DNA from: Melioribacter sp.
GTDB taxonomy: Bacteria > Bacteroidota > Ignavibacteria > Ignavibacteriales > Melioribacteraceae
Length of the DNA: 50,743 bases
Direction of reading: 5' to 3'
Assembly: GCA_023250955.1 (NCBI GenBank)
Contig: JAHEZQ010000032.1
Location: forward strand, 1-50,743
Shown here one piece after another: positions 17,296 to 26,321 of this stretch. The notes below the pieces were generated by a model, which saw only the letters and a program-made list of their open reading frames with translations, searched no databases and was not told the origin of the DNA. Each line of letters opens with the position of its first letter. The first letter of the stretch is position 1. The translations under genes and the position numbers were made by a program.

Positions 17296-17727
17296 TTATC
17301 GTTTAATTATTAGCTCTATATTGTATTCGTCTAACTTTGCTGGACTTGAAGATTTTGGATATGGATTTAATGATTTTAGAATTATTCGATATCCATTATA
17401 ATTAATTTCTCTTGGGAATAATGTAGTGTGAAGAAATGAATGTAGTTGTTCTACTCCATTTGAAAGCGCTAAACTAACACCACCATCACCGGCCCAGACA
17501 CAAGCTACATCCATCGGACAACGAGAATCGCGAACACCGTCAAATTTAATCGTAGTATTATTCTCAATGGATGCTTCCTCGCCATAATTAATATGCACTA
17601 ACACGGAATCAATTATTGTATTAATAACAACTGCCGGGACTTTCGGCGAAGTTAAATCCGCGTTATCCTTACAGCCACCGACAATAATGATAAAAAGAAT
17701 AGCCAAAAGAATTATAGTTTTTGTCAT
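17296..17727 (-). CDS. Small lipoprotein, unknown function
   Basis: The 143-residue protein has a short signal sequence ending in lipobox IVGGC, with Cys19 as the lipidated residue. The mature part contains DSRCPMDVACVWAGDGGVSLAL; the C-P-x-D/K-x-x-C-x-W-A-G pattern occurs in a group of small Bacteroidota lipoproteins of about 130-150 residues with a predicted beta-sandwich. The two Cys may form a disulphide. The gene converges on the padR-like gene and diverges from the small exported protein at 17879. No role is known. Confidence 0.8.
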   Translation of the reverse strand: MTKTIILLAILFIIIVGGCKDNADLTSPKVPAVVINTIIDSVLVHINYGEEASIENNTTIKFDGVRDSRCPMDVACVWAGDGGVSLALSNGVEQLHSFLHTTLFPREINYNGYRIILKSLNPYPKSSSPAKLDEYNIELIIKR

Positions 17728-17878
17728 GTAATACTCATTTTATGAACGGTACAATTTTATAAAACTGATTATAAAAATAAAAGGCAAATATTTATTACCG
17801 CGCATTAAACCTTTTGTTTAAGATTAATTGTCTATAGAATAGAAGCAAAAAGAATTTCTAGTAAGAAGGAAAAACACA

Positions 17879-18193
17879 ATGAAAAAAATGATCACAATAT
17901 TAATAATTCTTGGAGTAAGCTTTACGGTTATATCAGCACAAACGTTAACACCCAAAATAAATAGAACACAGAAAAGTCAGCAGTTAAGAATTCATCAAGG
18001 TGTAAAAAACGGAGAACTTACTCGCCGGGAAGCGCATAGACTAGAAAATCAGCAAAAGGCAGTTCAACATAGGAAGCGAATTGCAAAAGCTGATGGAGTT
18101 GTAACTCCGGGTGAACGTAAACAAATCCGCCAGGAACAAAATAGAGCAAGTAAAAATATTTACTTAAAGAAACATAATAGAATTAAACAATAA
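17879..18193 (+). CDS. Small basic exported protein, unknown function
   Basis: The 104-residue protein begins with a signal peptide (MITILIILGVSFTVISA, cleavage near QT) and continues with a very basic helical region. Its two patterns are HQGVKNGELTRREAHRLE and ADGVVTPGERKQIRQEQN, followed by KHNRIKQ. The pattern 'R-x-x-Q-G-x-x-x-G-E-L-T-x-x-E ... A-D-G-x-x-T-x-x-E-R' recurs in small periplasmic proteins of many Gram-negative bacteria and looks like paired EF-hand/TerB-like helices. A good Shine-Dalgarno (GAAGGA) precedes the ATG, and a terminator follows at 18227, so the gene forms its own transcript. Confidence 0.75.
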   Translation: MKKMITILIILGVSFTVISAQTLTPKINRTQKSQQLRIHQGVKNGELTRREAHRLENQQKAVQHRKRIAKADGVVTPGERKQIRQEQNRASKNIYLKKHNRIKQ

Positions 18194-18226
18194 TCCCCCC
18201 CACACAAGTGACTCATACATACCCCT

Positions 18227-18264
18227 AAATCCGTTCTATGAAGTTCTGTAGAGCGGATTTTTTT
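18227..18264 (+). terminator. Rho-independent terminator after the small exported protein
   Basis: AAATCCGTTCTA (18227-18238) pairs with TAGAGCGGATTT (18249-18260) with a single G-U wobble and a 10-base loop, followed by a run of T to 18264. Confidence 0.85.
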
Positions 18265-18415
18265 GTGATAATTCATAGATCAGAAATAAGTTTTGAGGCT
18301 TGCGTTATTTATTTTCATTTTATTTAATGAAACTGAACCTTATCTTGCACAAAATTAAAATGTGAATAGCAACTTTTAAAAAAATTATATGATATACTAA
18401 ATCAAAAAGAATTAT

Positions 18416-18895
18416 ATGAACCGCTCAGAAAAATTATCGAATGAATTATACAACTCGGTTTTGGGAGATCCTTGGCACGGATCTCAAATAAAAAAAATAC
18501 TTGAAGATATTTCCGTAGAAAATGCATTTCTAAGACCCATTTCTTCTGCACATAACATAATAGAATTAACATTGCACATTGACGCGTGGACAGAAGAAGT
18601 TTTAAGCCGTTTTAATGGAAACATTTCTGCAGAACCAACCATGGGGGATTGGCCCTTACCTAAAAAGAATACAGAGAAATATTGGCAAACAGCAAAACAG
18701 AAATTATTTACCGACACAAATGAATTAATAGCTGTAATCAAAAAATTTCATGAAGAGAAACTTGATGAACTTGTAGGCGATGAACGAAACATTTCGCTTG
18801 GAACAGGTTTTTCTTTTGAGGGTTTAATAATCGGATTGGTACAACACAATGCATATCATGGGGGACAAATAGCATTATTAAAAAAAATTGTTTGA
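18416..18895 (+). CDS. DinB-family protein
   Basis: The 159-residue four-helix-bundle protein of the DinB/YfiT superfamily has three His in the usual metal-binding positions: H54 (LTLHIDAW), H144 and H148 (LVQHNAYHGGQIALLK). The final motif 'H-x-x-Y-H-x-G-Q-I' is diagnostic. Family members include metal-dependent thiol transferases using bacillithiol or mycothiol, but most are uncharacterised, so no substrate is given. The ATG at 18416 lacks a Shine-Dalgarno. It stands alone between two unrelated genes. Confidence 0.88.
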   Translation: MNRSEKLSNELYNSVLGDPWHGSQIKKILEDISVENAFLRPISSAHNIIELTLHIDAWTEEVLSRFNGNISAEPTMGDWPLPKKNTEKYWQTAKQKLFTDTNELIAVIKKFHEEKLDELVGDERNISLGTGFSFEGLIIGLVQHNAYHGGQIALLKKIV

Positions 18896-19025
18896 TACAG
18901 TAACATTACTGTATAAGAAACGTCTATTTATAAGTTGAATACAATAATCTTTGCCATATAACGTTTACAGTCTTAGTAATACTTAATTATTTTTCTCATT
19001 CATCAATTAACCTTAGGGGATTAAG

Positions 19026-20315
19026 ATGAGCTCTAAAGTTGTAATCCTTTTATTGACATTTCTTTTTATCTATGTATCAATTTCATTTTCACAGGAAGAT
19101 CGATCATTAATAAAAGAAGGCGCTCCAAACGTTTTCATTGATTGCAATTATTGCGACATTAATTTTATCAAAGAGCAAATACCAATTGTTAATTACGTGC
19201 GCGACAGGAAAGACGCAGATGTCCACGTTCTTTACACTTCACAAAACACCGGCTCTGGAGGGAGCGATTATACTTTACTTTTTATCGGACAGAATAAATT
19301 TGCCAATGTGAACGATACTGTAAAGTACACAACTAATAAAACTGATTCGGACGATCAATCAAGAATAAAAATGGTAAAAGCACTTAAACTCGGATTGATC
19401 AAATACATTTCTAAATCATCTGTTGCAGATCAAATGAATATTTCATTTCCTAAAAGTAACAAAGTCGAACAGCCGAAAGACGACTGGGATTATTGGGTTT
19501 TTAAATTAAGCTCTAATGGAAATTTCAGCGGTGAGAAAAATTATAACAGCACATATATTTATAGTTCTATCTCTGCAAATAGAACCACAGAAGATTTGAA
19601 GCTAAATTTTTCCCTCTCGAATAACTATAGTGAAAGTAACTATATTTATGATACATCAACCGGGAGCGAAACAATAACGAACATTACCCGGAGCCAATAT
19701 GCGAATGCATCTTTTATTAAAGCGATTGACAGTAAATGGTCATGGGGTATTTGGGGAAGCGCATATTCTTCAACCTACAGTAACATAAATTTTAGTTATT
19801 CATTCGCACCGGGAATAGAGTATAATATTTTTCCATATTCCGAATCGAATGTACATCAGCTGAGAATTTATTATAAGATTTATCACACATTTAACAAGTA
19901 CGTAGACGAAACATTTTATTTTAAGAAACAAGAAGATTTATGGCAACATGCACTAAGCGCATCTTTGTCTTTGATTGAACCATGGGGTAGCCTTAGCCTG
20001 GGATCAGATGTAGAAAATTATTTGGATGATTTTACCAATATAAGTTATGGTGTATATAGTTCAGCCAGCTTAAGACTGTTCAAAGGATTTTCGTTGAGTT
20101 TTTATGTTAATTATTACAAAGTTGGTAAACAAATTACTTTGCCTCTTGAGGGCGCATCCCTTGAAGAAGTGTTATTAAGAAGAAGACAGCTTGAAACTTC
20201 ATATAACTATTACGCATACTTTGGCATATCCTATTCGTTTGGCTCTATATTTAATAATTTTGTGAACCCGCGTTTTGGCGGCGGCGGCGGTTCAACGATG
20301 ATCATAAGTGATTAA
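19026..20315 (+). CDS. Exported outer-membrane-like protein of an unnamed conserved family
   Basis: The 429-residue protein has a signal peptide (VVILLLTFLFIYVSISFS). A conserved N-terminal domain (about 30-150) contains VFIDCNYCDINFIKEQIP, VNYVRDRKDADVHVLYTS and NTGSGGSDYTLLFIGQ. I recognise this C-x-x-C-D plus NYVRDR-x-x-ADVH plus TGSGG pattern as recurrent in hypothetical proteins of Gram-negative bacteria, but I know no function. The two close Cys could form a disulphide or bind metal. From about residue 160 alternating aromatic strands suggest an outer-membrane beta-barrel, ending in a Gly-rich tail. A strong terminator follows, so it is a single-gene unit. Confidence 0.78.
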   Translation: MSSKVVILLLTFLFIYVSISFSQEDRSLIKEGAPNVFIDCNYCDINFIKEQIPIVNYVRDRKDADVHVLYTSQNTGSGGSDYTLLFIGQNKFANVNDTVKYTTNKTDSDDQSRIKMVKALKLGLIKYISKSSVADQMNISFPKSNKVEQPKDDWDYWVFKLSSNGNFSGEKNYNSTYIYSSISANRTTEDLKLNFSLSNNYSESNYIYDTSTGSETITNITRSQYANASFIKAIDSKWSWGIWGSAYSSTYSNINFSYSFAPGIEYNIFPYSESNVHQLRIYYKIYHTFNKYVDETFYFKKQEDLWQHALSASLSLIEPWGSLSLGSDVENYLDDFTNISYGVYSSASLRLFKGFSLSFYVNYYKVGKQITLPLEGASLEEVLLRRRQLETSYNYYAYFGISYSFGSIFNNFVNPRFGGGGGSTMIISD

Positions 20316-20323
20316 ATAATTTG

Positions 20324-20355
20324 AAATGCGGCGCTTGTCAGCGCCGCATTTATTT
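20324..20355 (+). terminator. Strong rho-independent terminator
   Basis: AAATGCGGCGCT (20324-20335), loop TGTC, AGCGCCGCATTT (20340-20351): a perfect 12 bp stem with a four-base loop, then a T-rich tail. It closes the 19026-20315 gene. Confidence 0.92.
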
Positions 20356-20472
20356 GTTTAGTGAATTTTATTCTTTACTGAATCAAAACCGTTCGATAAA
20401 TCAGTTAACTTTTTTTAACTATCACTTTAGTTATTATTAAATATTTTTGAGTATCATTAATAATGGCTTGAT

Positions 20473-21318
20473 ATGAAAAACCCATGGAAAATACACATCC
20501 TTCTTTTCCTTTCTTGCATTAGCATTATTGCTCAGAATGCAACAGACAATTTAACAGTTGAAAAATATTTACCGGGATTAAATAGAATTTTTAAGCTTCA
20601 CGAGATTATAAAAGAAATGCACCCAACGCTTGAACATGTTTATCCAGTTGCAATAGCAGAAGAAGGACAATTCTACATTTTTGAACCTACTGCAAATAAC
20701 ACATATCGTTTTGTAAAACAAACGGCAATTACATTACCAGTACCCAAAGGAATAAAGGCGGCATACCCACTTCAGGAAAATGATAATAAAATGACGTGTG
20801 TAGTAACGGGAGAAGTGTTTGATTCAATGGACGGTTACGCAATAATTTTTCATGAATTCGTTCATTGTGCAGAGTTTGCTACAATTGAGATGAAGCTGAA
20901 GGAAAATTTGAAAATCTACAAACTTGCAATGGAACAAAAAGATTGGATGTGGGAATTAAATTACCCTTTTCCATATTTGAAAAAAGAATTTACTGAATCT
21001 TTCTTTTCTCTTCTTTCAGCAATGAACGAAAAGGATTTAGATGCTGTAAAAGAAGTTCGGAAAACACTTCGTCAGTATTTGAGCAAAGAAGAATATTCTT
21101 ATATGACTTGGGTTGAATGGAAAGAAGGATTTGCCCGCTGGGTAGAAAATAAAGTGAGAAATAAATTTAGAATAAATGAAAATCATGCTGGTAGAACAGA
21201 ACCATTTAATAGAACAACATTTTATGAAGCAGGCTCACAGTTGATAGAACTCATTTTTAAATCGAATCCAGAGATTATGCCTGATTTAGAAAAACTTTAT
21301 GCATTCATTCAACAATAA
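20473..21318 (+). CDS. Secreted zincin-like metallopeptidase, no named family
   Basis: The 281-residue protein has a signal peptide (about 1-20). It holds a zinc-peptidase motif HEFVH (H127, E128, H131) inside GYAIIFHEFVHCAEF, a helix that fits the zincin fold. A second helix, EWKEGFARW, places E218 as a plausible third zinc ligand. The spacing of about 87 residues would suit a gluzincin-type fold. The signature VVTGEVFDSMDGYAIIFHE is not one I can tie to a named peptidase family. No pro-region or C-terminal sorting domain is visible, so the protein is expected in the periplasm. Activity is inferred only from the motif. Confidence 0.75.
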   Translation: MKNPWKIHILLFLSCISIIAQNATDNLTVEKYLPGLNRIFKLHEIIKEMHPTLEHVYPVAIAEEGQFYIFEPTANNTYRFVKQTAITLPVPKGIKAAYPLQENDNKMTCVVTGEVFDSMDGYAIIFHEFVHCAEFATIEMKLKENLKIYKLAMEQKDWMWELNYPFPYLKKEFTESFFSLLSAMNEKDLDAVKEVRKTLRQYLSKEEYSYMTWVEWKEGFARWVENKVRNKFRINENHAGRTEPFNRTTFYEAGSQLIELIFKSNPEIMPDLEKLYAFIQQ

Positions 21319-21342
21319 TATTTAAAAACAAAATTCTAAAAA

Positions 21343-22017
21343 ATGACAGCCGCTGAAGTAATTAAAGAATTAAAAAAACATTACAATCCTAAAAATATTG
21401 AAGGAATGAAGCGATACGGAATAAAAGCAGATAAGGCTTTCGGCCTTAACGCTCCGACAATGTATGCCATTGCGAAACGCATAGGGAAAAATCACGAGCT
21501 TGCTCTCGAGCTGTGGGAAACCGGTTATCATGAAGCTCGGCATATTGCAGCAATGATTGACGATCCAAAGCTGGTAACAAAATCACAAATGAATAGATGG
21601 GTAAAAGATTTTAACTCGTGGGATATTGTTGACGGAACATGCAGTAACTTGTTTAGAAAGACACCGTACGCATTTGAGAAAATTTTCGAATGGTGCGAAA
21701 AAAAAGAAGAGTATATCCGTCGAGCTGGATTTTCTTTGATCTGTTATGTTGCCGTTCACGATAAAAAACGAGATGACAAAGATTTTCTACAATTTTTTCC
21801 GCTTATCAAGAAACATTCTATTGATGAAAGAAATTTTGTGAAGAAAGCCGTTAACTGGGCTTTACGCACGATTGGCAAGCGAAGTAAATTCTTAAACAAA
21901 GAAGCACTCAAACTTGCAAAAGAAATTCAAGCACTCGATTCAAAATCCGCACGTTGGATTGCAAACGATGCAATCCGTGAATTAACCAATCCCAAAATCT
22001 TAGCTAGAATCAAATAA
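21343..22017 (+). CDS. DNA alkylation repair protein, AlkD-like glycosylase
   Basis: The 224-residue HEAT-like repeat protein is of the AlkD family, which removes bulky or positively charged alkylated bases without flipping them. NSWDIVDGTC gives W93 and D97, matching the spacing of the AlkD catalytic Trp and Asp. A second basic/aromatic segment, RNFVKKAVNWALRTIGKR, carries the DNA-facing Trp and Arg. The opening IEGMKRYGIKADKAFGLNAP is typical for the family's N-terminus. It is 24 bases downstream of the zincin-like gene and may share its transcript by chance rather than by function. Confidence 0.92.
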   Translation: MTAAEVIKELKKHYNPKNIEGMKRYGIKADKAFGLNAPTMYAIAKRIGKNHELALELWETGYHEARHIAAMIDDPKLVTKSQMNRWVKDFNSWDIVDGTCSNLFRKTPYAFEKIFEWCEKKEEYIRRAGFSLICYVAVHDKKRDDKDFLQFFPLIKKHSIDERNFVKKAVNWALRTIGKRSKFLNKEALKLAKEIQALDSKSARWIANDAIRELTNPKILARIK

Positions 22018-22155
22018 CTTTGCGCTACACTACGCCGATCTTCTGAAGCAGAACCTTTCCGTATAAAGGAAAATATTTACCGATAAACGATATATTTTTC
22101 TTGACAAACCAGATGCGATTAATTAAGTTGCGGTTAGCAAATGAAGGGAGGAATG

Positions 22156-22863
22156 ATGAAAGAGTATATAAAAAGTCTTTTTAAGAAACATGAAAACTTC
22201 AAAGGATGGAATTTTTACTTTGACAAACATCCGGTTATGGTTTTATTCTATTCTTTATTAACTATTGCGTTTGTGTTGGTTGTGTCGTTTACAGCGTTAA
22301 ATTTAATTATGGTGATTCTTGTATCGTCGAAAATGATAGTGCAGCCCGTTAGCAATAATCTCTCTTTTTATTACCTAGGAAATTTTTTAGTTAACGCGAG
22401 CGCTAATTCAATGTATCTGGGATTCTTAGGTGAATTCTTAAAGCCAGCTATTTACACAGACATTTTCGGCAATCATTCTTTTATAATGAGTTTAGTTGGT
22501 TATATTATCAGAACCATGCCCACAATTTTTTTCTTAATATACTTCAGGCAAATATTATTTAGTGCCATCACTAATAATCCTTTCGAAAAAAAGAATATCA
22601 CCAGACTAAGAATAGTTGGATTGATATTTTTATTGACACCGTTTATTATAGTTTTGTCCGTATCGATTTTTGATCTAACCGGATTCTCTCGGAACTTAAT
22701 CAGCTTTTCTAATCTAATGAAGATGAGTGTTAGTTACGGTTTTTATAACTTTTATAATATTGTTGGCAATATCCATTTTCTTTTTGGCGCTTTCATTCTT
22801 GTTGTGGCAGAAGTCTTTAAACTCGGAATTAATTTAAAAGAAGAAAACGATTTAACTGTGTGA
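22156..22863 (+). CDS. DUF2975-type membrane protein (first of a pair)
   Basis: The protein has about 235 residues and four predicted membrane helices, with a C-terminus VAEVFKLGINLKEENDLTV. The ending 'EVF-x-x-G-x-x-L-x-x-E-N-D-L-T-V' is the signature of DUF2975 proteins, which are nearly always encoded next to a small YozG-type helix-turn-helix regulator, as here. An ATG at 22141 is in frame, but its next codons are the Shine-Dalgarno AAGGGAGGA, so initiation at ATG 22156 is more likely (ATG 22153 is also possible). The molecular role of the family is not established; membrane control of the regulator is a guess. Confidence 0.85.
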   Translation: MKEYIKSLFKKHENFKGWNFYFDKHPVMVLFYSLLTIAFVLVVSFTALNLIMVILVSSKMIVQPVSNNLSFYYLGNFLVNASANSMYLGFLGEFLKPAIYTDIFGNHSFIMSLVGYIIRTMPTIFFLIYFRQILFSAITNNPFEKKNITRLRIVGLIFLLTPFIIVLSVSIFDLTGFSRNLISFSNLMKMSVSYGFYNFYNIVGNIHFLFGAFILVVAEVFKLGINLKEENDLTV

Positions 22864-22871
22864 GGTGGAAA

Positions 22872-23501
22872 ATGAAAACGAATAATTCCAAAAGAATTCT
22901 ATTATTATCGCTTAGTTTTTTTAACATCATGTTCGGAATTTTTATTGGTATAGCCGGATTGTCAATTTTCTTTCTGGTCTATGATCTCGCATCTCCAGGT
23001 TATTATTATCGTGGATTTTTTATGATACTATCCAGACTTGGTATACAGTTAACCTCACCTATTCACGATTACTACGGCGACTATGGTATTTTTGCGTCAT
23101 TCACAAGTAAGTATGTAACAACATTTTTAGCATTCTTTTATTCAAGTATTTTCTTGACAGCAATTTTATATGTCTTAAACCAAATACGATCAATCCTAAA
23201 AATCTCTTACTCCGACACTCCATTTACTATGAAAGCAAGCATGTCATTAAAAAAAATTGGGACAGTAATTCTTTTTGTTCCAATGTTTTTTTTGATCTTA
23301 TGGTTTGCTCTTTACATTAACATGGTCTCAAAATCTAACTTTGGTCCATCTTTCTGGAATCATTGGTCATGGGCGATATTTTTTCTGAAAATAGCTCTGT
23401 ACTGTTTGTATTATGCTATTCTTGGAATATTTTTCTTTGCTTTGGGAGAAGTTTTTAATAGAGGTCATCAACTGAAACAAGAAAACGATTTAACTGTGTG
23501 A
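22872..23501 (+). CDS. DUF2975-type membrane protein (second of a pair)
   Basis: The protein has about 210 residues and four membrane helices (FNIMFGIFIGIAGLSIFFLV, FLAFFYSSIFLTAILYVL, TVILFVPMFFLILWFALYI and a last helix before the tail). The C-terminus LGEVFNRGHQLKQENDLTV repeats the ending of the gene before it, so the two are paralogues. The middle regions differ strongly, so the duplication is old. A GTG at 22860 overlaps the previous stop, but GAGGTGG lies just before ATG 22872, which I take as the start. The stop is followed by an identical GAGGTG context for the next gene, a tight three-gene operon. Confidence 0.86.
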   Translation: MKTNNSKRILLLSLSFFNIMFGIFIGIAGLSIFFLVYDLASPGYYYRGFFMILSRLGIQLTSPIHDYYGDYGIFASFTSKYVTTFLAFFYSSIFLTAILYVLNQIRSILKISYSDTPFTMKASMSLKKIGTVILFVPMFFLILWFALYINMVSKSNFGPSFWNHWSWAIFFLKIALYCLYYAILGIFFFALGEVFNRGHQLKQENDLTV

Positions 23502-23510
23502 GGTGATGAA

Positions 23511-23726
23511 ATGATACGCATAAACTTAGATGTAATGATGGCAAGAAGAAAAATGTCTCTCACAGAACTTGCGGAAAAAGTTGGGTTGACCATGTCAAAT
23601 CTTTCAGTTCTTAAAACAGAAAAGGCGCGAGCAATTCGTTTCTCAACGCTCGAATCAATTTGTAAAGTTTTAGAATGTCAGCCGGGAGATATTTTAGAAT
23701 ACATTCCCGACAAGAAACCGGAATGA
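23511..23726 (+). CDS. Small helix-turn-helix regulator, YozG/Xre type
   Basis: The 71-residue protein is a single Cro/C1-type HTH domain. MARRKMSLTELAEKVGLT is helices 1-2, MSNLSVLKTEKARAIRF the recognition region, and LESICKVLECQPGDILEY the classic ending of YozG-like regulators. Its ATG follows the Shine-Dalgarno AGGTGAT and it is 9 bases after the second DUF2975 gene. Regulators of this type paired with DUF2975 membrane proteins are widespread in Firmicutes and Bacteroidota. The linkage suggests that the membrane proteins either sense a signal for it or are its targets. Confidence 0.92.
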   Translation: MIRINLDVMMARRKMSLTELAEKVGLTMSNLSVLKTEKARAIRFSTLESICKVLECQPGDILEYIPDKKPE

Positions 23727-23870
23727 TTTATAGATTGCTATTTATTTGTAAATGATGGATTATAGAACCGTAAAATTTGTAAGTATAGTAATACATTAGT
23801 TTTTTGTTGGAAAGGATCTACCGCTGATTACATAGTTGTTTTACATAAATGATATCTTTAAAAATAATTC

Positions 23871-26294
23871 ATGGGGGTGAACGTGAAGTTCAAGTCCGCA
23901 ATCTTTTTGCTTTCCTTTATATTTTCTAATTTTTTATTCGCCCAACAAACATCAGAAAATTTTAAGCTGATTGGTTCAGTTGTTGACCTGATGACGAGCA
24001 AACCTCTTGCAAATACTTCGGTTGTTGTTTTTTCCAAATCATCCGGAAAAGAACTTAAAGGAATTGCCACTGACGAAAAAGGTAATTTTACTCTTGAGAA
24101 CATTCCTGAAGGTAAAATCCGCGCAAAATTTTCTATGGTTGGTTATCAAACTCAAGTAATTGATTCTGTAGATATAAATAAATCACCAAGAATAGGATTG
24201 ATACGGTTAATGCCGACTTCTATTGAAATGCCCGAGATGGTTATTAAATCAATGAAACCGATGATCGAATTTCATGCTGACAGACAAGTTATCAATGTTG
24301 ATCGCCTTCCCGGAAGTTCCGGTACAATTACAGATGCATTAAAAAATTCCGGACTTGTGGAAGTTGATCCTTCAACAAATAAAATTACAGTGCGCGGACA
24401 AGGTTTAAAACTTCAGATGGACGGACACGAGTACAATATGCCGAGCGAAATGCTGGCTCAGTTACCAGCAACAATGATTGATCAGGTAGAAGTTATACTA
24501 GCACCCGGCGCAAAAGAAAGTGCTGAAGGCGGAACTTACATTTTAAATCTGATCACAAAAAAAGAAGCATTTAGTAATTACAGTGGAATGTTTACCATTA
24601 GTCTTTCCTCGAACAAAAGAAATTTTGGCGGAACGTATCTAAATTACAAAGCTGATAAACTAAATCTTTTCGGTCAAGCATACGGCAGTTTAATGGAGAT
24701 GAGCAATAAGAATGAAAACGAAAGATATGTTTATACAAGTCCGACAATGTATTATCAAAAATATCTTGGAGAAGCAAAAAATAGTTTTTTCTCCGGCTAT
24801 TTTAAAGTTGGGTTCGATTATGATTTTGATGCAAACAATTCCACAACATTTTTTGTTAACTATAACGGGTATAAATATAATTCAGAAAGCAATGGCAACT
24901 CTCTTGTAAACGATAAGAATAATATTTTTCAATATAGTTACAACGGTTTATACAATAACGGCGGTGCGAATACAAATCTTTCTTTCTATGGATTTTATAA
25001 AAAGAAATTTGCAGCAAAAGGACATGAATTAACCTTTGACGCTATGTACACTCTTTATGGAGATCTAACCGATTCAAAAAATAATCTAGATTACAGCAAC
25101 AGAATAGGCAAACCGCAATTGCAGAACAGCAATACAGATGTTAACGCAAAAACTTTGATTTTGAAAACCGATTACGTTTTGCCAATCGGCCAGAACAGAT
25201 TGGAGGCCGGCTACAACTTTACCTACCGCACAAGAAACAACGATTACAAAGTGGAAAATTTTTCTTATCTCACCGGGAATTGGTTAGATAGTTTGAAGAT
25301 GGGCAATCTTTTTAAATATTATGAAAGCATAAACGCGCTATACGTAACTTATGCTCATAAGCTTGGAGACTTCGATATAAAATTGGGATTGAGAACGGAA
25401 AATCTTTCTACGGAAGGAAACCAGATAACTCAGAATTTAAATTTTAAGGAAAACTTTTTAAGCTTCTTTCCGAACTTCAATGTGTCTTACAAGATCAGCG
25501 ATATGTTCCAGCTTGGATTCAATGCATTCAGAAGAGTAACATACCCGCAAATTTATTACATCAATCCGTTCCGCCGTTATTTAAGCCCGAACTATTACTT
25601 TGCCGGAAACCCAAAATTGGAACCTTCTTTTGTAAATTCATTCGCTATTAACTTATCGCAGTATATAAGCGTGTTCTATAATTATACAACAGGTAGTTAT
25701 ACTTCCGCTATGACCACTGAGAACGACAGCACCATACTTTCCAGTTATTTAAATCTTAATACTGAAAAATCATACGGAATAAATCTTACACTTCCGTATT
25801 ACAATTCTCCGATGATGCCGTTTCATCTCCCGGATTTTATCAGCTCGTTCTACATTTCATTTAACTACAGATATTCGGAACAATCAGGGCAGTATTTAAC
25901 CGAAGATCTTTCTTTAACCGATAAGACTTTTACTTTAAATACTTACCTAAGTTTAAAACTATGGTATGATATTGATGCAAGCGTATCCTTGATGTACACT
26001 CCTAAAATAGAAAATAGACGGACGGTTAGAAGTGAAATGAAATATCTTTCCCTCTTCTTAAGTAAGACCATGATGGAACGCAAATTACGTATCTATATTC
26101 AAGTGAATGATCTTCTTAATGCTCAAAGAAGCAATAGCGAAAGTATAGGCGGGAATTATTATTCAAGAAGTTATTATGAAATGATTAACAGCCGCAGTAT
26201 TGGAATCGGCATTTCGTATATGTTTAACGATTACAAAGATAGACGCGATAGAAATATTGACGACGGTAGAGACGCGGGTAATAGAGGATTTTAA
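23871..26294 (+). CDS. Outer-membrane receptor-like protein with carboxypeptidase-regulatory-like domain
   Basis: The 807-residue protein has a signal peptide (IFLLSFIFSNFLFA). A carboxypeptidase-regulatory-like (CarboxypepD_reg) domain follows at about 32-110 (LIGSVVDLMTSKPLANTSVVV ... KGNFTLENIPEGK). A TonB-plug-like region covers about 125-235 (GTITDALKNSGLVEVD, IDQVEVILAPGAKESAEGG). A long beta-barrel of the 'outer membrane protein beta-barrel' type (OMP_b-brl_3) makes up the rest. No clear TonB box is seen and no SusD partner follows, so the cargo is unknown. GTG 23883 is an alternative start, since a GGGGGTGA stretch at 23873-23880 could be its Shine-Dalgarno. It is 27 bases before the TPR-thioredoxin gene, so the two may be co-transcribed. 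Confidence 0.85.
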   Translation: MGVNVKFKSAIFLLSFIFSNFLFAQQTSENFKLIGSVVDLMTSKPLANTSVVVFSKSSGKELKGIATDEKGNFTLENIPEGKIRAKFSMVGYQTQVIDSVDINKSPRIGLIRLMPTSIEMPEMVIKSMKPMIEFHADRQVINVDRLPGSSGTITDALKNSGLVEVDPSTNKITVRGQGLKLQMDGHEYNMPSEMLAQLPATMIDQVEVILAPGAKESAEGGTYILNLITKKEAFSNYSGMFTISLSSNKRNFGGTYLNYKADKLNLFGQAYGSLMEMSNKNENERYVYTSPTMYYQKYLGEAKNSFFSGYFKVGFDYDFDANNSTTFFVNYNGYKYNSESNGNSLVNDKNNIFQYSYNGLYNNGGANTNLSFYGFYKKKFAAKGHELTFDAMYTLYGDLTDSKNNLDYSNRIGKPQLQNSNTDVNAKTLILKTDYVLPIGQNRLEAGYNFTYRTRNNDYKVENFSYLTGNWLDSLKMGNLFKYYESINALYVTYAHKLGDFDIKLGLRTENLSTEGNQITQNLNFKENFLSFFPNFNVSYKISDMFQLGFNAFRRVTYPQIYYINPFRRYLSPNYYFAGNPKLEPSFVNSFAINLSQYISVFYNYTTGSYTSAMTTENDSTILSSYLNLNTEKSYGINLTLPYYNSPMMPFHLPDFISSFYISFNYRYSEQSGQYLTEDLSLTDKTFTLNTYLSLKLWYDIDASVSLMYTPKIENRRTVRSEMKYLSLFLSKTMMERKLRIYIQVNDLLNAQRSNSESIGGNYYSRSYYEMINSRSIGIGISYMFNDYKDRRDRNIDDGRDAGNRGF

Positions 26295-26321
26295 TAAAAT
26301 ATATTTTAACGTAGAGGGGTT

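Noticed and set aside
18954-18968. ATATAACG sequence resembling an attC core, before the 19026 gene
   Set aside because: No second core or pairing L''/L' arm within 200 bases; in AT-rich DNA such a 7-mer is expected by chance.
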